Below, piece by piece: positions 41,124 through 49,359 of a DNA stretch of 64,000 bases. The notes under the pieces were generated by a model. That model made no database searches and was not told the DNA's origin. It saw only the letters and a list, made by a program, of their open reading frames with translations. This DNA comes from Acidobacteriota bacterium (lineage in GTDB: Bacteria; Acidobacteriota; Terriglobia; Acidiferrales; UBA7541), in the NCBI GenBank assembly GCA_013289855.1, contig JABCZD010000003.1, forward strand, positions 474,222-538,221. Reading direction: 5' to 3'. The number at the start of each line of letters is the position of its first letter. Within the stretch, counting starts at the first letter, position 1. A program made the translations under genes and the position numbers.

Positions 41124-42068
41124 ATGCCAATGAAGAAATACAAGGTCGCTGTTCTGGACGATTACCAAAATGCGGCGCTTGAGAGCGCCGATTGGTCGCT
41201 GCTCCGTGATCGAGCGGAGATCACCGTATTTCAGGACCACCTCGCCGATCCGGACGCAGTGATTGAGCGGTTGCTGCCTTTTGATGTTGTTTGTGTTATG
41301 CGCGAGCGGACCCCGCTGCCCCGCAACGTCATTGAGCGCCTTCCCAATCTCAAGCTCATTGCCTCGACGGGATCTGGAAACGCGTCGATCGATGTCGCCG
41401 CCGCGGGCGATCATGGGATCGCAGTGGCTCACACGGGGTACAGGTCGGACCCGACGATCGAATTGACCTGGGCACTGATCTTGGCCTCCGCGCGAAATGT
41501 CGTGACGGAGAGCAATTCAGTCCGCTCCGGCGGCTGGCAGCAAACCGTGGGCACCGATCTCGGTGGAAAAACTCTGGGCGTTCTGGGGCTTGGGCGGATT
41601 GGATCACAGGTCGCACGCATCGGGAGCGCTTTTGGAATGAATCTGATTGCTTGGAGCCAGAACCTGACGCCCGAGGCCGCCAAAGCCGTGGGCGCAATCC
41701 TGGTTTCCAAGGACCAACTGTTCGAGCGGGCGGACATCCTGACGATCCATTTGGTGTTGAGCAGCCGTACGCGCGGCCTAGTGGGAGCCGCGGAGCTGGA
41801 GAGAATGAAGCCAAAAGCCTGGTTGATCAACGCGTCGCGCGGGCCGATCGTCGACGAGCAAGCTTTGATCAGCGTGTTGAAGAACAAGCAAATCGGCGGC
41901 GCGGCGATCGACGCATTCGACGTTGAGCCGCTGCCTCCGTCTCACCCTTTCCGGACGCTGGACAACTTGCTGGCAACGCCGCATATCGGATACGTGTCGC
42001 ATGGTCTTTACAAGACGTTCTACGAGGATGCCGTCTCGAATATTCGGAAGTGGCTCGACACGCATTAG
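41124..42068 (+). CDS. D-2-hydroxyacid dehydrogenase family protein
   Basis: A 314-residue NAD-dependent enzyme of the phosphoglycerate/D-lactate dehydrogenase family. The Rossmann motif is [14 protein letters not shown] (about residue 150). The active-site Arg is in [11 protein letters not shown], a Glu in DAFDVEPLP, and the catalytic His in [11 protein letters not shown] 41124 has no strong ribosome site; ATG 41130 is an alternative. The substrate is probably a 2-hydroxy/2-keto acid pair, not identifiable from sequence. Confidence 0.87.
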   Translation: MPMKKYKVAVLDDYQNAALESADWSLLRDRAEITVFQDHLADPDAVIERLLPFDVVCVMRERTPLPRNVIERLPNLKLIASTGSGNASIDVAAAGDHGIAVAHTGYRSDPTIELTWALILASARNVVTESNSVRSGGWQQTVGTDLGGKTLGVLGLGRIGSQVARIGSAFGMNLIAWSQNLTPEAAKAVGAILVSKDQLFERADILTIHLVLSSRTRGLVGAAELERMKPKAWLINASRGPIVDEQALISVLKNKQIGGAAIDAFDVEPLPPSHPFRTLDNLLATPHIGYVSHGLYKTFYEDAVSNIRKWLDTH

Positions 42069-42126
42069 TACAAATGTGTCGGAGCCCGGAAAGTTCGTTA
42101 GAACTCGGCAAATACAGGGAAAAACA

Positions 42127-42861
42127 ATGCCTAAAAAGCTCGAAGGCAAGATCGCGGTCGTCACCGGCGGAACAGAAGGAATTGGGCTAGCTACGGCAAA
42201 ACTTTTCGTCAAAGAGGGTGCCTATGTCTTCATCACGGGCCGCCGCCAGAAGGAACTTGACGAGGCCGTGAAGGCAATCGGTACCGACGTTTCTGGAGTT
42301 CAGGGAGACGTTGCCAAATTGGCCGACCTTGATCGTCTTTATGAGACCGTGGCTAAGGTGAAGGGGCGAATCGATATTGTTTTCGCCAACGCCGGCGTTG
42401 GCGAATTTGTTCCCTTTGGGGCTGTCACCGAAGAGCATTTCGACAAACTATTCAACATCAATGTGAGGGGAACGCTGTTCACGGTGCAAAAGGCCTTACC
42501 TCTACTAAATGATGGTGGCTCTATCATTCTCAACGGCTCCGTCGCGAGTGTTAAGGGTACTGCCGCCTTCGGCGTCTACGCCGCGAGTAAGGCTGCAATC
42601 CGCTCTTTCGTGCGAACCTGGACTACAGATCTGAAGGACCGTCGTATCCGCTCAAACGTTGTTAGTCCGGGTCCGATCAATACGCCGCTGGTGAGTCGGC
42701 AATCTACAGACGTGATTGCGCGGATTGTGTCCACCATCCCGATGGGACGCATGGGGGAACCCGAGGAAGTTGCTAAGGTGGCGTTGTTTCTGGCTTCGGA
42801 TGACTCCAGTTTCGTCACGGGTATCGAACTGTTCGTTGACGGCGGCAGAGCCCAGATCTGA
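42127..42861 (+). CDS. Short-chain dehydrogenase/reductase
   Basis: A 244-residue classical SDR with TGGTEGIG cofactor loop, FANAG (in place of NNAG), a catalytic Ser in NGSVASV and YAASK. TGRRQKE after beta-2 suggests NADP. The C-terminal [15 protein letters not shown] end ([12 protein letters not shown]) is standard. ATG 42127 has GGGAAAAA upstream; sequence in frame further upstream overlaps the previous gene and is not family-like. Likely co-transcribed with the dehydrogenase 58 bp before it. Confidence 0.87.
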   Translation: MPKKLEGKIAVVTGGTEGIGLATAKLFVKEGAYVFITGRRQKELDEAVKAIGTDVSGVQGDVAKLADLDRLYETVAKVKGRIDIVFANAGVGEFVPFGAVTEEHFDKLFNINVRGTLFTVQKALPLLNDGGSIILNGSVASVKGTAAFGVYAASKAAIRSFVRTWTTDLKDRRIRSNVVSPGPINTPLVSRQSTDVIARIVSTIPMGRMGEPEEVAKVALFLASDDSSFVTGIELFVDGGRAQI

Positions 42862-43003
42862 CCGAGAGGGCGGAGACAAAACACAAACGGTAAGTTTTGA
42901 AAACAGGAGCAACGCGACCTGACAATTTCGCAACAACCCAGCGAATGAAGCTCTGATCTTAGAGCCAAGTCGCAGGCCGTTGCTTTGGAAAAGGAGTAAA
43001 GAT

Positions 43004-44014
43004 ATGCGATCCGAAAAGGCCATAATAACTTCAAGACGGGAGTTCCTATCGAATGCCCTCGGAATTGCTCTCGTAACGGGCTCGACTTGGCCAATCCGAG
43101 CTGACCAAGCCCGTTCGATGCACGGACAATCCGACGGCACTACCTCCAACTCCGGGCGTACAACTCAGAATATTCCCCTGAAGTGGGACGTGTTCCTGGC
43201 GCCCAGCATACCCGCTATCACGAGCGATTTGGCTCCAGGCGAAAAACAGCGGCCGTGGCCGCCGATTTCGTCAACCCTCATTTCCGGGGAGCGCGACGCT
43301 GTCCTGGTCGACACCCCTATTACGGTCGAGCAGGCGCGCGCCCTGGCAAATTGGGTTGCGGCGCGCGGCAAAAATCTGACGACGATCTACGCCACCCATG
43401 GCCATGGCGATCATTTCTTTGGCACCAGTACAGTTCTGGAGCGATTTCCACGTGCCCGTTTCGTCGCCCGGCCGGATGTGATTAAGATTATGCGCCAGCA
43501 AGCATCGCCAGAGTCTCTCGCTACGTTTTGGAATCCGCGTTTTCCCGATCAGATTTCCAGCCATCTTGCAATTGCCGAAGAGCTGGCCGGAAACGTCATT
43601 AACCTGGAAGGCCATGATTTAGTCAGTGTGCCACTCGGATTCACCGATACTGCGAACACGACCTGCCTTCATGTTCCGTCCATCGGTTTGATCGTAGCGG
43701 GTGATGCCGCCTACAACGGCGATCACCTACATCTGTCAGAGTCGCCCGATCAGCAGAAGCGCCAAGAGTGGATCGCTGCTCTCGATAAAATGGAGTCGCT
43801 TAAGCCACGCGCCGTGATCGCCGGACATAAGCGCGTCGGGAACGATGATAGCCCCAGGATCATTGGAGAAACGCGGCAGTATATACGCGATTTCGAGCGC
43901 CTCGCGATGCAGACGACGACCGCGCAGGAACTATATGACCAAATGCTCAAGCTCTACCCTGATTGGATCAATCGAGGTGCGCTCTGGAGTTCAGTCCGTG
44001 CCATAAAAACTTAA
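43004..44014 (+). CDS. Tat-exported metallo-beta-lactamase-fold hydrolase
   Basis: A 336-residue protein with a twin-arginine signal (TSRREFLSNALGIALVTG), so it is folded, perhaps metal-loaded, before export. The zinc motif is THGHGDHFFG, with later ligands in VSVPLGFTDT, VAGDAAY and AGHKRVG. It is a paralogue of the Sec-type protein at 40227-41093. ATG 43004 follows GGAG by 7 nt. It ends the metabolic block; mobile-element-like DNA follows. Confidence 0.85.
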   Translation: MRSEKAIITSRREFLSNALGIALVTGSTWPIRADQARSMHGQSDGTTSNSGRTTQNIPLKWDVFLAPSIPAITSDLAPGEKQRPWPPISSTLISGERDAVLVDTPITVEQARALANWVAARGKNLTTIYATHGHGDHFFGTSTVLERFPRARFVARPDVIKIMRQQASPESLATFWNPRFPDQISSHLAIAEELAGNVINLEGHDLVSVPLGFTDTANTTCLHVPSIGLIVAGDAAYNGDHLHLSESPDQQKRQEWIAALDKMESLKPRAVIAGHKRVGNDDSPRIIGETRQYIRDFERLAMQTTTAQELYDQMLKLYPDWINRGALWSSVRAIKT

Positions 44015-44412
44015 TCATTCTGTTGGCGCCTACGGGGCGGTTCCAACGCAAGTCTAAGAAAGCTGCACGTGGGAAAGCGCTCTGCGAAACCCGGAGTGAA
44101 CACGCAGCCAAGCGCCGATCGAGCTTTCCATCGTAACCAGCGTGCTCGGCGTGTAGGCCGGGTCCGCGTCTCGTCGCCATTCCGAATAAACATCTTCAGT
44201 TTGGGCACAGTTTTCTCCTTGTGCCCTACCGCGTGGGCCCTGCCATAGCCCGGACCACCTCAGACGTAATCCACGGGGTACTACACGACTCGCATTATGC
44301 TGTTAATTTTTAGCGTTGGACACACAACCCGGTTTCCTGTATAAATGGAAAAGAAACACCCACCGCCAAGCAGTCCCCAACCGGGGCCTGAAAATCAATC
44401 AAGAGGTTCGTC
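44015..44412. other. Boundary spacer before small-ORF cassettes
   Basis: A 398-bp spacer. The first 200 bp contain only unconvincing minus-strand ORFs (for example a GTG-started frame at 44208 with a fair ribosome site but no family match). The last 100 bp hold a good promoter (44316-44345) and CCACCGCCA, a 9-mer also found after the first two structured elements. The left end of the putative mobile element may lie here. Confidence 0.45.
44316..44345 (+). promoter_or_regulatory. Sigma-70-type promoter for small-ORF cassettes
   Basis: TTGGAC at 44316-44321 and TATAAA at 44340-44345 are 18 bp apart, close to consensus. Transcription would begin about 60 bp before the first small ORF. No equally good promoter is seen between the following ORFs, so they may form one transcript. 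Confidence 0.5.
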
Positions 44413-44601
44413 ATGAGAGCTGCATCGGGAAAGAAGCGCATTCGTGCGCCTAAACCCATTCCGTTGGAAGCCGAACTCGCTACTGCTTTAGCAGTGGCGG
44501 AACGGTGGGAGAAGTCCTTCGCTGCTGCGGATGCCGAGGTGGAGATCTTAGAACATCGCATCCAGGCAGCGGTTGCGATGCTCCTTGATTTCCGGCAGTA
44601 G
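44413..44601 (+). CDS. Small protein of cassette 1, unknown
   Basis: A 62-residue product with a basic N-terminus (RAASGKKRIRAPKP) and a helical, probably coiled-coil remainder rich in Ala and Glu. AAGAGG lies 6 nt before the ATG, so it is probably translated. No family recognised. A structured element begins 8 nt after its stop. Confidence 0.5.
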   Translation: MRAASGKKRIRAPKPIPLEAELATALAVAERWEKSFAAADAEVEILEHRIQAAVAMLLDFRQ

Positions 44602-44609
44602 CGCACGAC

Positions 44610-44650
44610 GGAGCGGCAACAACCGCATTAGTGGTCCGGTGAGCCGCTCC
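44610..44650 (+). ncRNA. Conserved two-stem structured element, copy 1
   Basis: Outer stem GGAGCGGC (44610-44617) with GCCGCTCC (44643-44650); internal loop AACA opposite GA; inner stem ACCG (44622-44625) with CGGT (44637-44640); tip of 11 nt beginning CAT and ending GTC. The frame is the same in copies 2 and 3, whose tips differ. Whether it acts as RNA or as folded single-stranded DNA is unknown. Confidence 0.6.
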
Positions 44651-44680
44651 CATCTATCCACCGCCAGAAAAGAAGGATGT

Positions 44681-45025
44681 ATGACTAAGAAGGAGTTTTT
44701 AGCACGCTGGCAGCAGCTTAAAGATCTGGATAAACGCGCCCGGGAGACCCAAGGCGGACTGATCATCCAGTCATTCAAGAACGATGAGCAGATCCTACGC
44801 TACACCAAGGAGCGCATGTTCCTGCACTTTGAGCTGAACCGAATAGCGGACGCTCACCACATTCGCGGCCTGCATCGCAATCTTGCGACCCTGAAAGCGG
44901 AGTTGGCTTGCGCCAAAGACCGCATCAAGGAGTTGGAAGGGGACAACACGGTTGAGATTGCTGTACTCACCGATGACCTCACCAAAGCCCAGGAAACATT
45001 AGCGCAGTTGCAGAGCAAGCAGTAA
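44681..45025 (+). CDS. Small protein of cassette 2, unknown
   Basis: A 114-residue, largely helical protein (MTKKEFLARWQQLKDLDKRA...). The C-terminal half (LHRNLATLKAELACAKDRIK, then ELEGDN) has heptad-like spacing suggesting a coiled coil. The ATG at 44681 has AGAAGGA upstream; an ATG at 44573 in frame would run through structured element 1. Element 2 begins 7 nt after its stop. No family recognised. Confidence 0.6.
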   Translation: MTKKEFLARWQQLKDLDKRARETQGGLIIQSFKNDEQILRYTKERMFLHFELNRIADAHHIRGLHRNLATLKAELACAKDRIKELEGDNTVEIAVLTDDLTKAQETLAQLQSKQ

Positions 45026-45032
45026 GCACGAC

Positions 45033-45099
45033 GGAGCGGCAATAACCGCATTTTCGCCCGAGGCGACGGGGAAACCCGAGTAGTCCGGTGAGCCGCTCC
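45033..45099 (+). ncRNA. Conserved two-stem structured element, copy 2
   Basis: Same frame as copy 1: GGAGCGGC (45033-45040) with GCCGCTCC (45092-45099), internal loop AATA opposite GA, inner stem ACCG (45045-45048) with CGGT (45086-45089). The 37-nt tip begins CAT, ends GTC and carries two hairpins: TCGCC-CGA-GGCGA and CGGG-GAAA-CCCG, the latter with a GNRA-type loop. Confidence 0.62.
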
Positions 45100-45128
45100 C
45101 ATTCTTCCACCGCCAGAAAAGAGTCGTC

Positions 45129-45332
45129 ATGGAAAAGATGTGTTGCGAGGAGTGCGTGCGTTTGCACGCGGAGAACGCCAAGCTGCGGGATGAGTTGGAA
45201 GCGGCGGAGTGGGACATCACCGTTGAAATCCACAACCTGCGCGTTGAGCGCGATACGTTGGAGCGTGTCCTCCGGTGGAAGACCGGGGAGACGATCACCG
45301 ACTGGTACAAGTTCGTAGACGAAAACAATTAG
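45129..45332 (+). CDS. Small protein of cassette 3, unknown
   Basis: A 67-residue acidic protein beginning MEKMCCEECVRLHAENAKL; the CC..C cluster could bind a metal, and the rest is a predicted coiled coil (RDELEAAEWDITVEIHNLRV). The spacer before the ATG resembles that before cassette 2. Element 3 begins 6 nt after its stop. No family recognised. Confidence 0.55.
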   Translation: MEKMCCEECVRLHAENAKLRDELEAAEWDITVEIHNLRVERDTLERVLRWKTGETITDWYKFVDENN

Positions 45333-45338
45333 TGTTGC

Positions 45339-45409
45339 GGAGCGGCAACAACCGCATCTCCAGCTGAGCTGGCAGGCCGCATGGCCTGAGTTGTCCGGTG
45401 AGCCGCTCC
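45339..45409 (+). ncRNA. Conserved two-stem structured element, copy 3
   Basis: Same frame: GGAGCGGC (45339-45346) with GCCGCTCC (45402-45409), internal loop AACA opposite GA, inner stem ACCG (45351-45354) with CGGT (45396-45399). The 41-nt tip begins CAT, ends GTC and has two hairpins, CCAGC-TGA-GCTGG and CAGGCC-GCAT-GGCCTG, unrelated in sequence to those of copy 2. Confidence 0.62.
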
Positions 45410-45518
45410 TATACTCTGGCTCAGAACGAAACGCTCAACTGGAGGCGCGGTCGCGGCATCGAGCCGCCTGATGAGTTCTGAAATTGAAAGTCGATCCGAA
45501 ATCGATTTCGAGGGAGAT

Positions 45519-45671
45519 ATGAGGTTTACGAAGTTCATTGAATATAGGCGTCATGCTTGGGTCCCGTGGGTGAATCTCTTCGCCGGGACAGCCCACAACC
45601 CAGGCGGCGCTCAGTGTCCCGGCGGACAATCACGATACAAAGTTTTGCCGGGCGGAGATTTGAGGTACTAA
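45519..45671 (+). CDS. Small hypothetical protein
   Basis: A 50-residue product (MRFTKFIEYRRHAWVPWVNL...). GAGG lies 5 nt before the ATG at 45519; an in-frame ATG at 45471 would add 16 acidic residues but has a weak ribosome site. It is followed one base later by the CxxC-protein gene, so the two are probably coupled. Function unknown. Confidence 0.4.
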   Translation: MRFTKFIEYRRHAWVPWVNLFAGTAHNPGGAQCPGGQSRYKVLPGGDLRY

Positions 45672-45672
45672 C

Positions 45673-45948
45673 ATGACCGAACCGCTTAACATTCAAAATC
45701 GCTTGGAAGAATTAAGACGCGAAAGCGGACTCATTTGTCCAAATTGCCGAACCGTCCTTTATAGATTCGTCGATCTGCGCCCAGACCTGACTGCGGCGGA
45801 GTTCGTGGCTCTTAATATTCAACTCGGCAAGGGGCCGCACTGCTTGCACGCACGCGTGTGGGGTAAGCTGACACATTTTCCTAACGTCGCGTTGGACAGC
45901 TTCCCGGACGAGTACCGCGACGACATTTTGTATGGGGAGTTGCCATGA
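45673..45948 (+). CDS. Small CxxC protein upstream of primase
   Basis: A 91-residue protein with one CPNCR motif (about residue 23) and a later Cys/His pair (GPHCLHARVWG) that could complete a zinc site. GAGG lies 7 nt before the ATG. It overlaps the primase start by 4 bp (ATGA), so it is probably part of the same replication module. No family recognised. Confidence 0.55.
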   Translation: MTEPLNIQNRLEELRRESGLICPNCRTVLYRFVDLRPDLTAAEFVALNIQLGKGPHCLHARVWGKLTHFPNVALDSFPDEYRDDILYGELP

Positions 45949-48230
45949 GCTTCAAAGATATCGCCACTCCCTACGCTCGTATGGGTTTCCCCGTCTTCCC
46001 ACTCATCCCCAAAGAGAAAGTGCCGCCAGCTTCTATGGGCAAATGGCAAGACCGCGCTACTACAGACGAAGCTCAAATCCTGGGTTGGGACGCTGAGAAT
46101 CCCGACTACAATTTCGGATTGGTAGCGAAGAACGACGGATTCCTCGTCCTCGAATTTGACATTCAGGGCGGCATGAAAATGGCCGCGCAAGAGATGGGGC
46201 AGGAAGTCCCCAAGACCCGCGCCCACGTATCGGGTAAGCAGCGCGGGCATTTTATTTTTCTCCAAACGGATCGCAGTCGCGCATTAGGAAATCGCAGCGC
46301 GAACTTGCCGGAAGGTGGAGAATGGTTCAGCTTCCGCCAGCACAACCGTTACGTCGTCGGGCCGGGCAGCATTCATCCAAACGGCAAACCCTACACAGTT
46401 GCGGTTGGCCGCGACATCGAACCCATTGCCGTTCCCGATTGGGTTTGCGAATTTGTGGATAGGCATACAACACCGTTCGGCGTGGCGCGGCCCGATAATC
46501 GCGTTCCGGTCAAAGATGACTTTGACTTCGACGACTTGATGAGCCATTACGGAATTTGCGTCCTTGGTGTCAGGGACAACTGGCACATCACCGAAGTCTG
46601 TCCCGTTGCCGGGTACCGTCACGAGCATAGTGTGTTCACGGGGTTCTATTTCGACGGCGAGTACCTCGGTTGGAAATGTTTTGCGCAGGGCTGCGAAGGC
46701 TCGCGGATGAGCGTCGGCTCCGTACTTCACCATCTCAATCAGAGTCACGATCCCTATCCCAAACGCATTTGGCCGGAGCGCGACATTGACCTAGATGTAG
46801 ATTGGATTGATGCGCTCGAAGAAGAGATCGTGGTAGAAGCGCAGTCGGGAGAAGAAACGACGCTGGCCGTAGCGCCGGAAGAAACTCACACCTTCGCGGA
46901 ACTTGAAGAAATCGTGCAAGAGCAGAGCGGGATTAAGTATCCCGAATTGCGTTTTCCCTACGATGCGCTCCCGCCTGGAAAACTGAAAGACCTTGTAGAC
47001 CACGCCTGCCAAGGCGGATTATCTCCCGGCCTCGTTTGCCCGGCGATCCTAACTCTTGCCTCCTCAATTCCCGCCTACGACATTATGGAAAGTGCGCGGA
47101 TCAATGCTTACACCTGTCTGCTGGCGATGGTTGGGGCGGGAAAGGACACGGCGATTGACCGCTCCATCGCGATGCTGGGATTAAAGGCCGGACGCCAGTT
47201 CACCGCCTACACGCCCAGTGGTGAACGCTCACTCTCTAACCTACTTGGCGATAAGCCGGAGAAGCGCGGAAGCGATAAGCGCATTCCCGGACTGCGCAAA
47301 CATTGCATTGTGACGTACGAAGTCGAAGACACGATGGCAAAGAGCCGGGGCGAAACTTCCTCTTTGCTACAGGCTCTCCAATGGATGTACGACCATAACG
47401 ACAAGGTATTCAGCGACTCGCGCAGCAACTCCATTCAGACGATGGATTGCCGCACTTCATGGTTGACCGCGCTTCCGGTTGGCGAGGGCGAGATTGACGA
47501 GGAAACGTTCCGTCGAGTGTTCGGTGAGCAGACTGCCCACGGTATTGTTTCACGCTTCTGGTTTGGCTTTGCGGAGGAGAGATTTGACCGTCGCAAGTCG
47601 CGTCACTGGCAGCCGCCAGCGGCGCACTCCACTTCTTCCGCCATTGAGGCCTTCGGCATCGAAGTCACGCAAGAGGAAGCGCATTCTCTTCTCGCGCAGC
47701 TGACACGCTCCCGCGTCGAAGGATTTGCACCTGGCGTGGAGCATCTGTACGAGAATTGGAATCCGGGTAAGGACTGGTCCGGTCGCGACACGTATCACGT
47801 GCTCAAAATCGCGGTGCTCGTCGCGCTCGTCAATGGTCACGAAAAGATAGAACTTTCCGACTGGAATTTTGCCGTGGCATTTATGGAGTGGCAAGGACGA
47901 ATCCGCAACACCTTTGCGACAGGTAGGGCACGCAAGGTTGACCCCGGACAATTCAATGAGACGATTATCCGCGAGATGGAGAAGCGCACGGCCAAGATGA
48001 AGAAGGCTGGCACAAGCGACAAGAAGCGCAGTCTCATCGTGGAAGAAAAGGGCCAGAAACTTTATTTTGTCAGGTGGAAGGCTATGGTGCGCGACGGGCG
48101 TTGGCTCAAGTATGGGATGGATGTGGAGAAGATGGTTGACGCGCTGGTGCGCATGGGGGCGCTAGCATACTTGGCGGATACCGACGGCGAGAAAGAAATC
48201 ATCAACAAGCGGTGGGTGCGATTGGTTTAG
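45945..48230 (+). CDS. Primase-polymerase / ATPase replication protein
   Basis: A 761-residue protein. The N-terminus is a bifunctional primase/polymerase (Prim-Pol, AEP superfamily) domain: PYARMGFPVFPLIPKEKVP, the catalytic strand LVLEFDIQGG (Glu-x-Asp where Asp-x-Asp is usual), the histidine strand RGHFIFLQ and HNRYVVGPGSIHPNGKPY. A Cys/His segment follows (about 215-255), then a C-terminal DUF3987-like ATPase region with a degenerate P-loop (MVGAGKDT, residues about 390) and a Walker-B-like VTYEVED. This is the architecture of phage and integrative-plasmid replication initiators. The iteron-like array begins directly after its stop. Confidence 0.75.
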   Translation: MSFKDIATPYARMGFPVFPLIPKEKVPPASMGKWQDRATTDEAQILGWDAENPDYNFGLVAKNDGFLVLEFDIQGGMKMAAQEMGQEVPKTRAHVSGKQRGHFIFLQTDRSRALGNRSANLPEGGEWFSFRQHNRYVVGPGSIHPNGKPYTVAVGRDIEPIAVPDWVCEFVDRHTTPFGVARPDNRVPVKDDFDFDDLMSHYGICVLGVRDNWHITEVCPVAGYRHEHSVFTGFYFDGEYLGWKCFAQGCEGSRMSVGSVLHHLNQSHDPYPKRIWPERDIDLDVDWIDALEEEIVVEAQSGEETTLAVAPEETHTFAELEEIVQEQSGIKYPELRFPYDALPPGKLKDLVDHACQGGLSPGLVCPAILTLASSIPAYDIMESARINAYTCLLAMVGAGKDTAIDRSIAMLGLKAGRQFTAYTPSGERSLSNLLGDKPEKRGSDKRIPGLRKHCIVTYEVEDTMAKSRGETSSLLQALQWMYDHNDKVFSDSRSNSIQTMDCRTSWLTALPVGEGEIDEETFRRVFGEQTAHGIVSRFWFGFAEERFDRRKSRHWQPPAAHSTSSAIEAFGIEVTQEEAHSLLAQLTRSRVEGFAPGVEHLYENWNPGKDWSGRDTYHVLKIAVLVALVNGHEKIELSDWNFAVAFMEWQGRIRNTFATGRARKVDPGQFNETIIREMEKRTAKMKKAGTSDKKRSLIVEEKGQKLYFVRWKAMVRDGRWLKYGMDVEKMVDALVRMGALAYLADTDGEKEIINKRWVRLV

Positions 48231-48953
48231 CGGTAAGGCGAATTTGCGCCTTTACGCCAGCCTTTCCCGCGCCTTACTTTGCGAAAATCCCCGAAGGAGA
48301 GCATTGTAATTTAGTAAGGCGTGGTCGCCTTACCGTTTTCGCCTTACTAAACGCCCATGCAACAAGAATGCTTCGCTGGAATCTAAGTTGTTTATATATG
48401 AGGGGTTTATTTTTCTTTTTAGAATAACTCTCACACGGGAGTAAGGCGGTAAGGCGGGTAAGGCGTAAAACAATCAACTGCTAACTGAATCTCACCTGAG
48501 TTCCCGGTACGCTATATTGGGGCCTTACCGCCTTACTCTGTGCTGCTCGAAAATCTTGCGTCTGTATTGGGCATCCATACCGCCTTTTTGATCTCACAAG
48601 TTAATCTTCGTCTGCCGACTCGACCTGTTTAGAAGGAATCTCACAAGTCAAACCCAGTTTTCAGCACGATTACACCCGCCGACGATCCTAAGGCCTCAGA
48701 ATCCCTTCGACTGCTGGAGAGCGGGTCCTCAAGTGTGGGCACGGGGCGCGTCGCGCCATGTAAGATTTCCGCGCACCTGAACCCTCGACACGTACCACCT
48801 CTGCTAAAATCGAGGGCCACGGAACCCGTAGCTCCAAGAGGCTTGCTTCACAGCGTCGTCCTCCACCGCGACCAAGAGGAGATGCGAGCGCCCCGACGCG
48901 GCTACGCCCCTCAGCCGTACCGCGACCCTGAGCACAGCCAGTAGAATCCATGC
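48231..48953. other. Large non-coding region after the primase
   Basis: A 723-bp region without a supported gene. Its first half carries the iteron-like array (48233-48546) and an AT-rich stretch (about 48385-48427). The second half has a direct repeat ATCTCACAAGT (near 48592 and 48640) but nothing else definite. A 69-codon frame at 48735-48944 has no family support. Confidence 0.5.
48233..48546. repeat. Iteron-like GTAAGGCG array, candidate replication origin
   Basis: Nine exact GTAAGGCG octamers fall within 314 bp: direct at 48233, 48314, 48441, 48449 and 48458, inverted at 48270, 48326, 48340 and 48539, with a tenth 7-base match at 48532. Three direct copies are spaced 8-9 bp apart. An AT-rich stretch (about 48385-48427) lies inside the array. 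Position right after a primase/ATPase gene fits a replication origin whose iterons the initiator binds; this is inferred. Confidence 0.62.
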
Positions 48954-49133
48954 ATGATCATCACAGACAATTCCGGCAAGCCGACTGGGTACCTCACTAC
49001 CCTCACGTCCGACAAGGAAGTTGTCTCCATCAACGCGACCGAGTACGTCACGACCATCACGACCCGCGATAGGAAGACGGGCCGGGTGGAGACGCAGACC
49101 TTCTACGGAAAGAACCCGCTGGTGAACCGCTGA
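48954..49133 (+). CDS. Small hypothetical protein
   Basis: A 59-residue, Thr-rich, beta-type protein (MIITDNSGKPTGYLTTLTSD...) running to the TGA at 49131-49133. No strong ribosome site is visible. The stop overlaps the next ATG (TGATG), which suggests a coupled pair. No family recognised. Confidence 0.45.
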   Translation: MIITDNSGKPTGYLTTLTSDKEVVSINATEYVTTITTRDRKTGRVETQTFYGKNPLVNR

Positions 49134-49285
49134 TGTGTAACTGGGTGCTACTCCCTGACAAAGAGAACCCGACCGAGCGCCGTTGTCCCGAAGAGGGGGA
49201 GCCGTACTGCGAGGAGCATTTGGCCGCACTCTACGATACGGGGAAAGAGCTTGAGAAATTGATCTCGCAGCAAGCGCCCCTTTAG
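49133..49285 (+). CDS. Small Cys-containing hypothetical protein
   Basis: A 50-residue protein (MCNWVLLPDKENPTERRCPE...) with three cysteines and a His (CEEHL) that could form a zinc site. The ATG overlaps the preceding stop. Such tiny zinc-binding proteins are frequent in phage and plasmid modules. No family recognised. Confidence 0.45.
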   Translation: MCNWVLLPDKENPTERRCPEEGEPYCEEHLAALYDTGKELEKLISQQAPL

Positions 49286-49359
49286 CCTCAACTCTCTCCA
49301 ATCGTACCTGCCAATGGTCGGTGTCGGCGAAGATGCTGGCCGTACCAGGAGGTACGAAC

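Noticed and set aside
44011..44208. Minus-strand small ORF with a fair ribosome site before GTG 44208
   Set aside because: Very Arg-rich, no family match, and it runs into the lactamase-fold gene's 3' end; not enough to call a gene.
44610..45409. Structured elements as integron attC sites
   Set aside because: The topology is similar, but the GTTRRRY/RYYYAAC core is not present in any copy and no integron integrase is in the window. Kept as a separate unknown element.
44610..45409. Structured elements as a CRISPR array
   Set aside because: Only three copies, with coding ORFs of different lengths between them; spacing and repeat type do not fit CRISPR.
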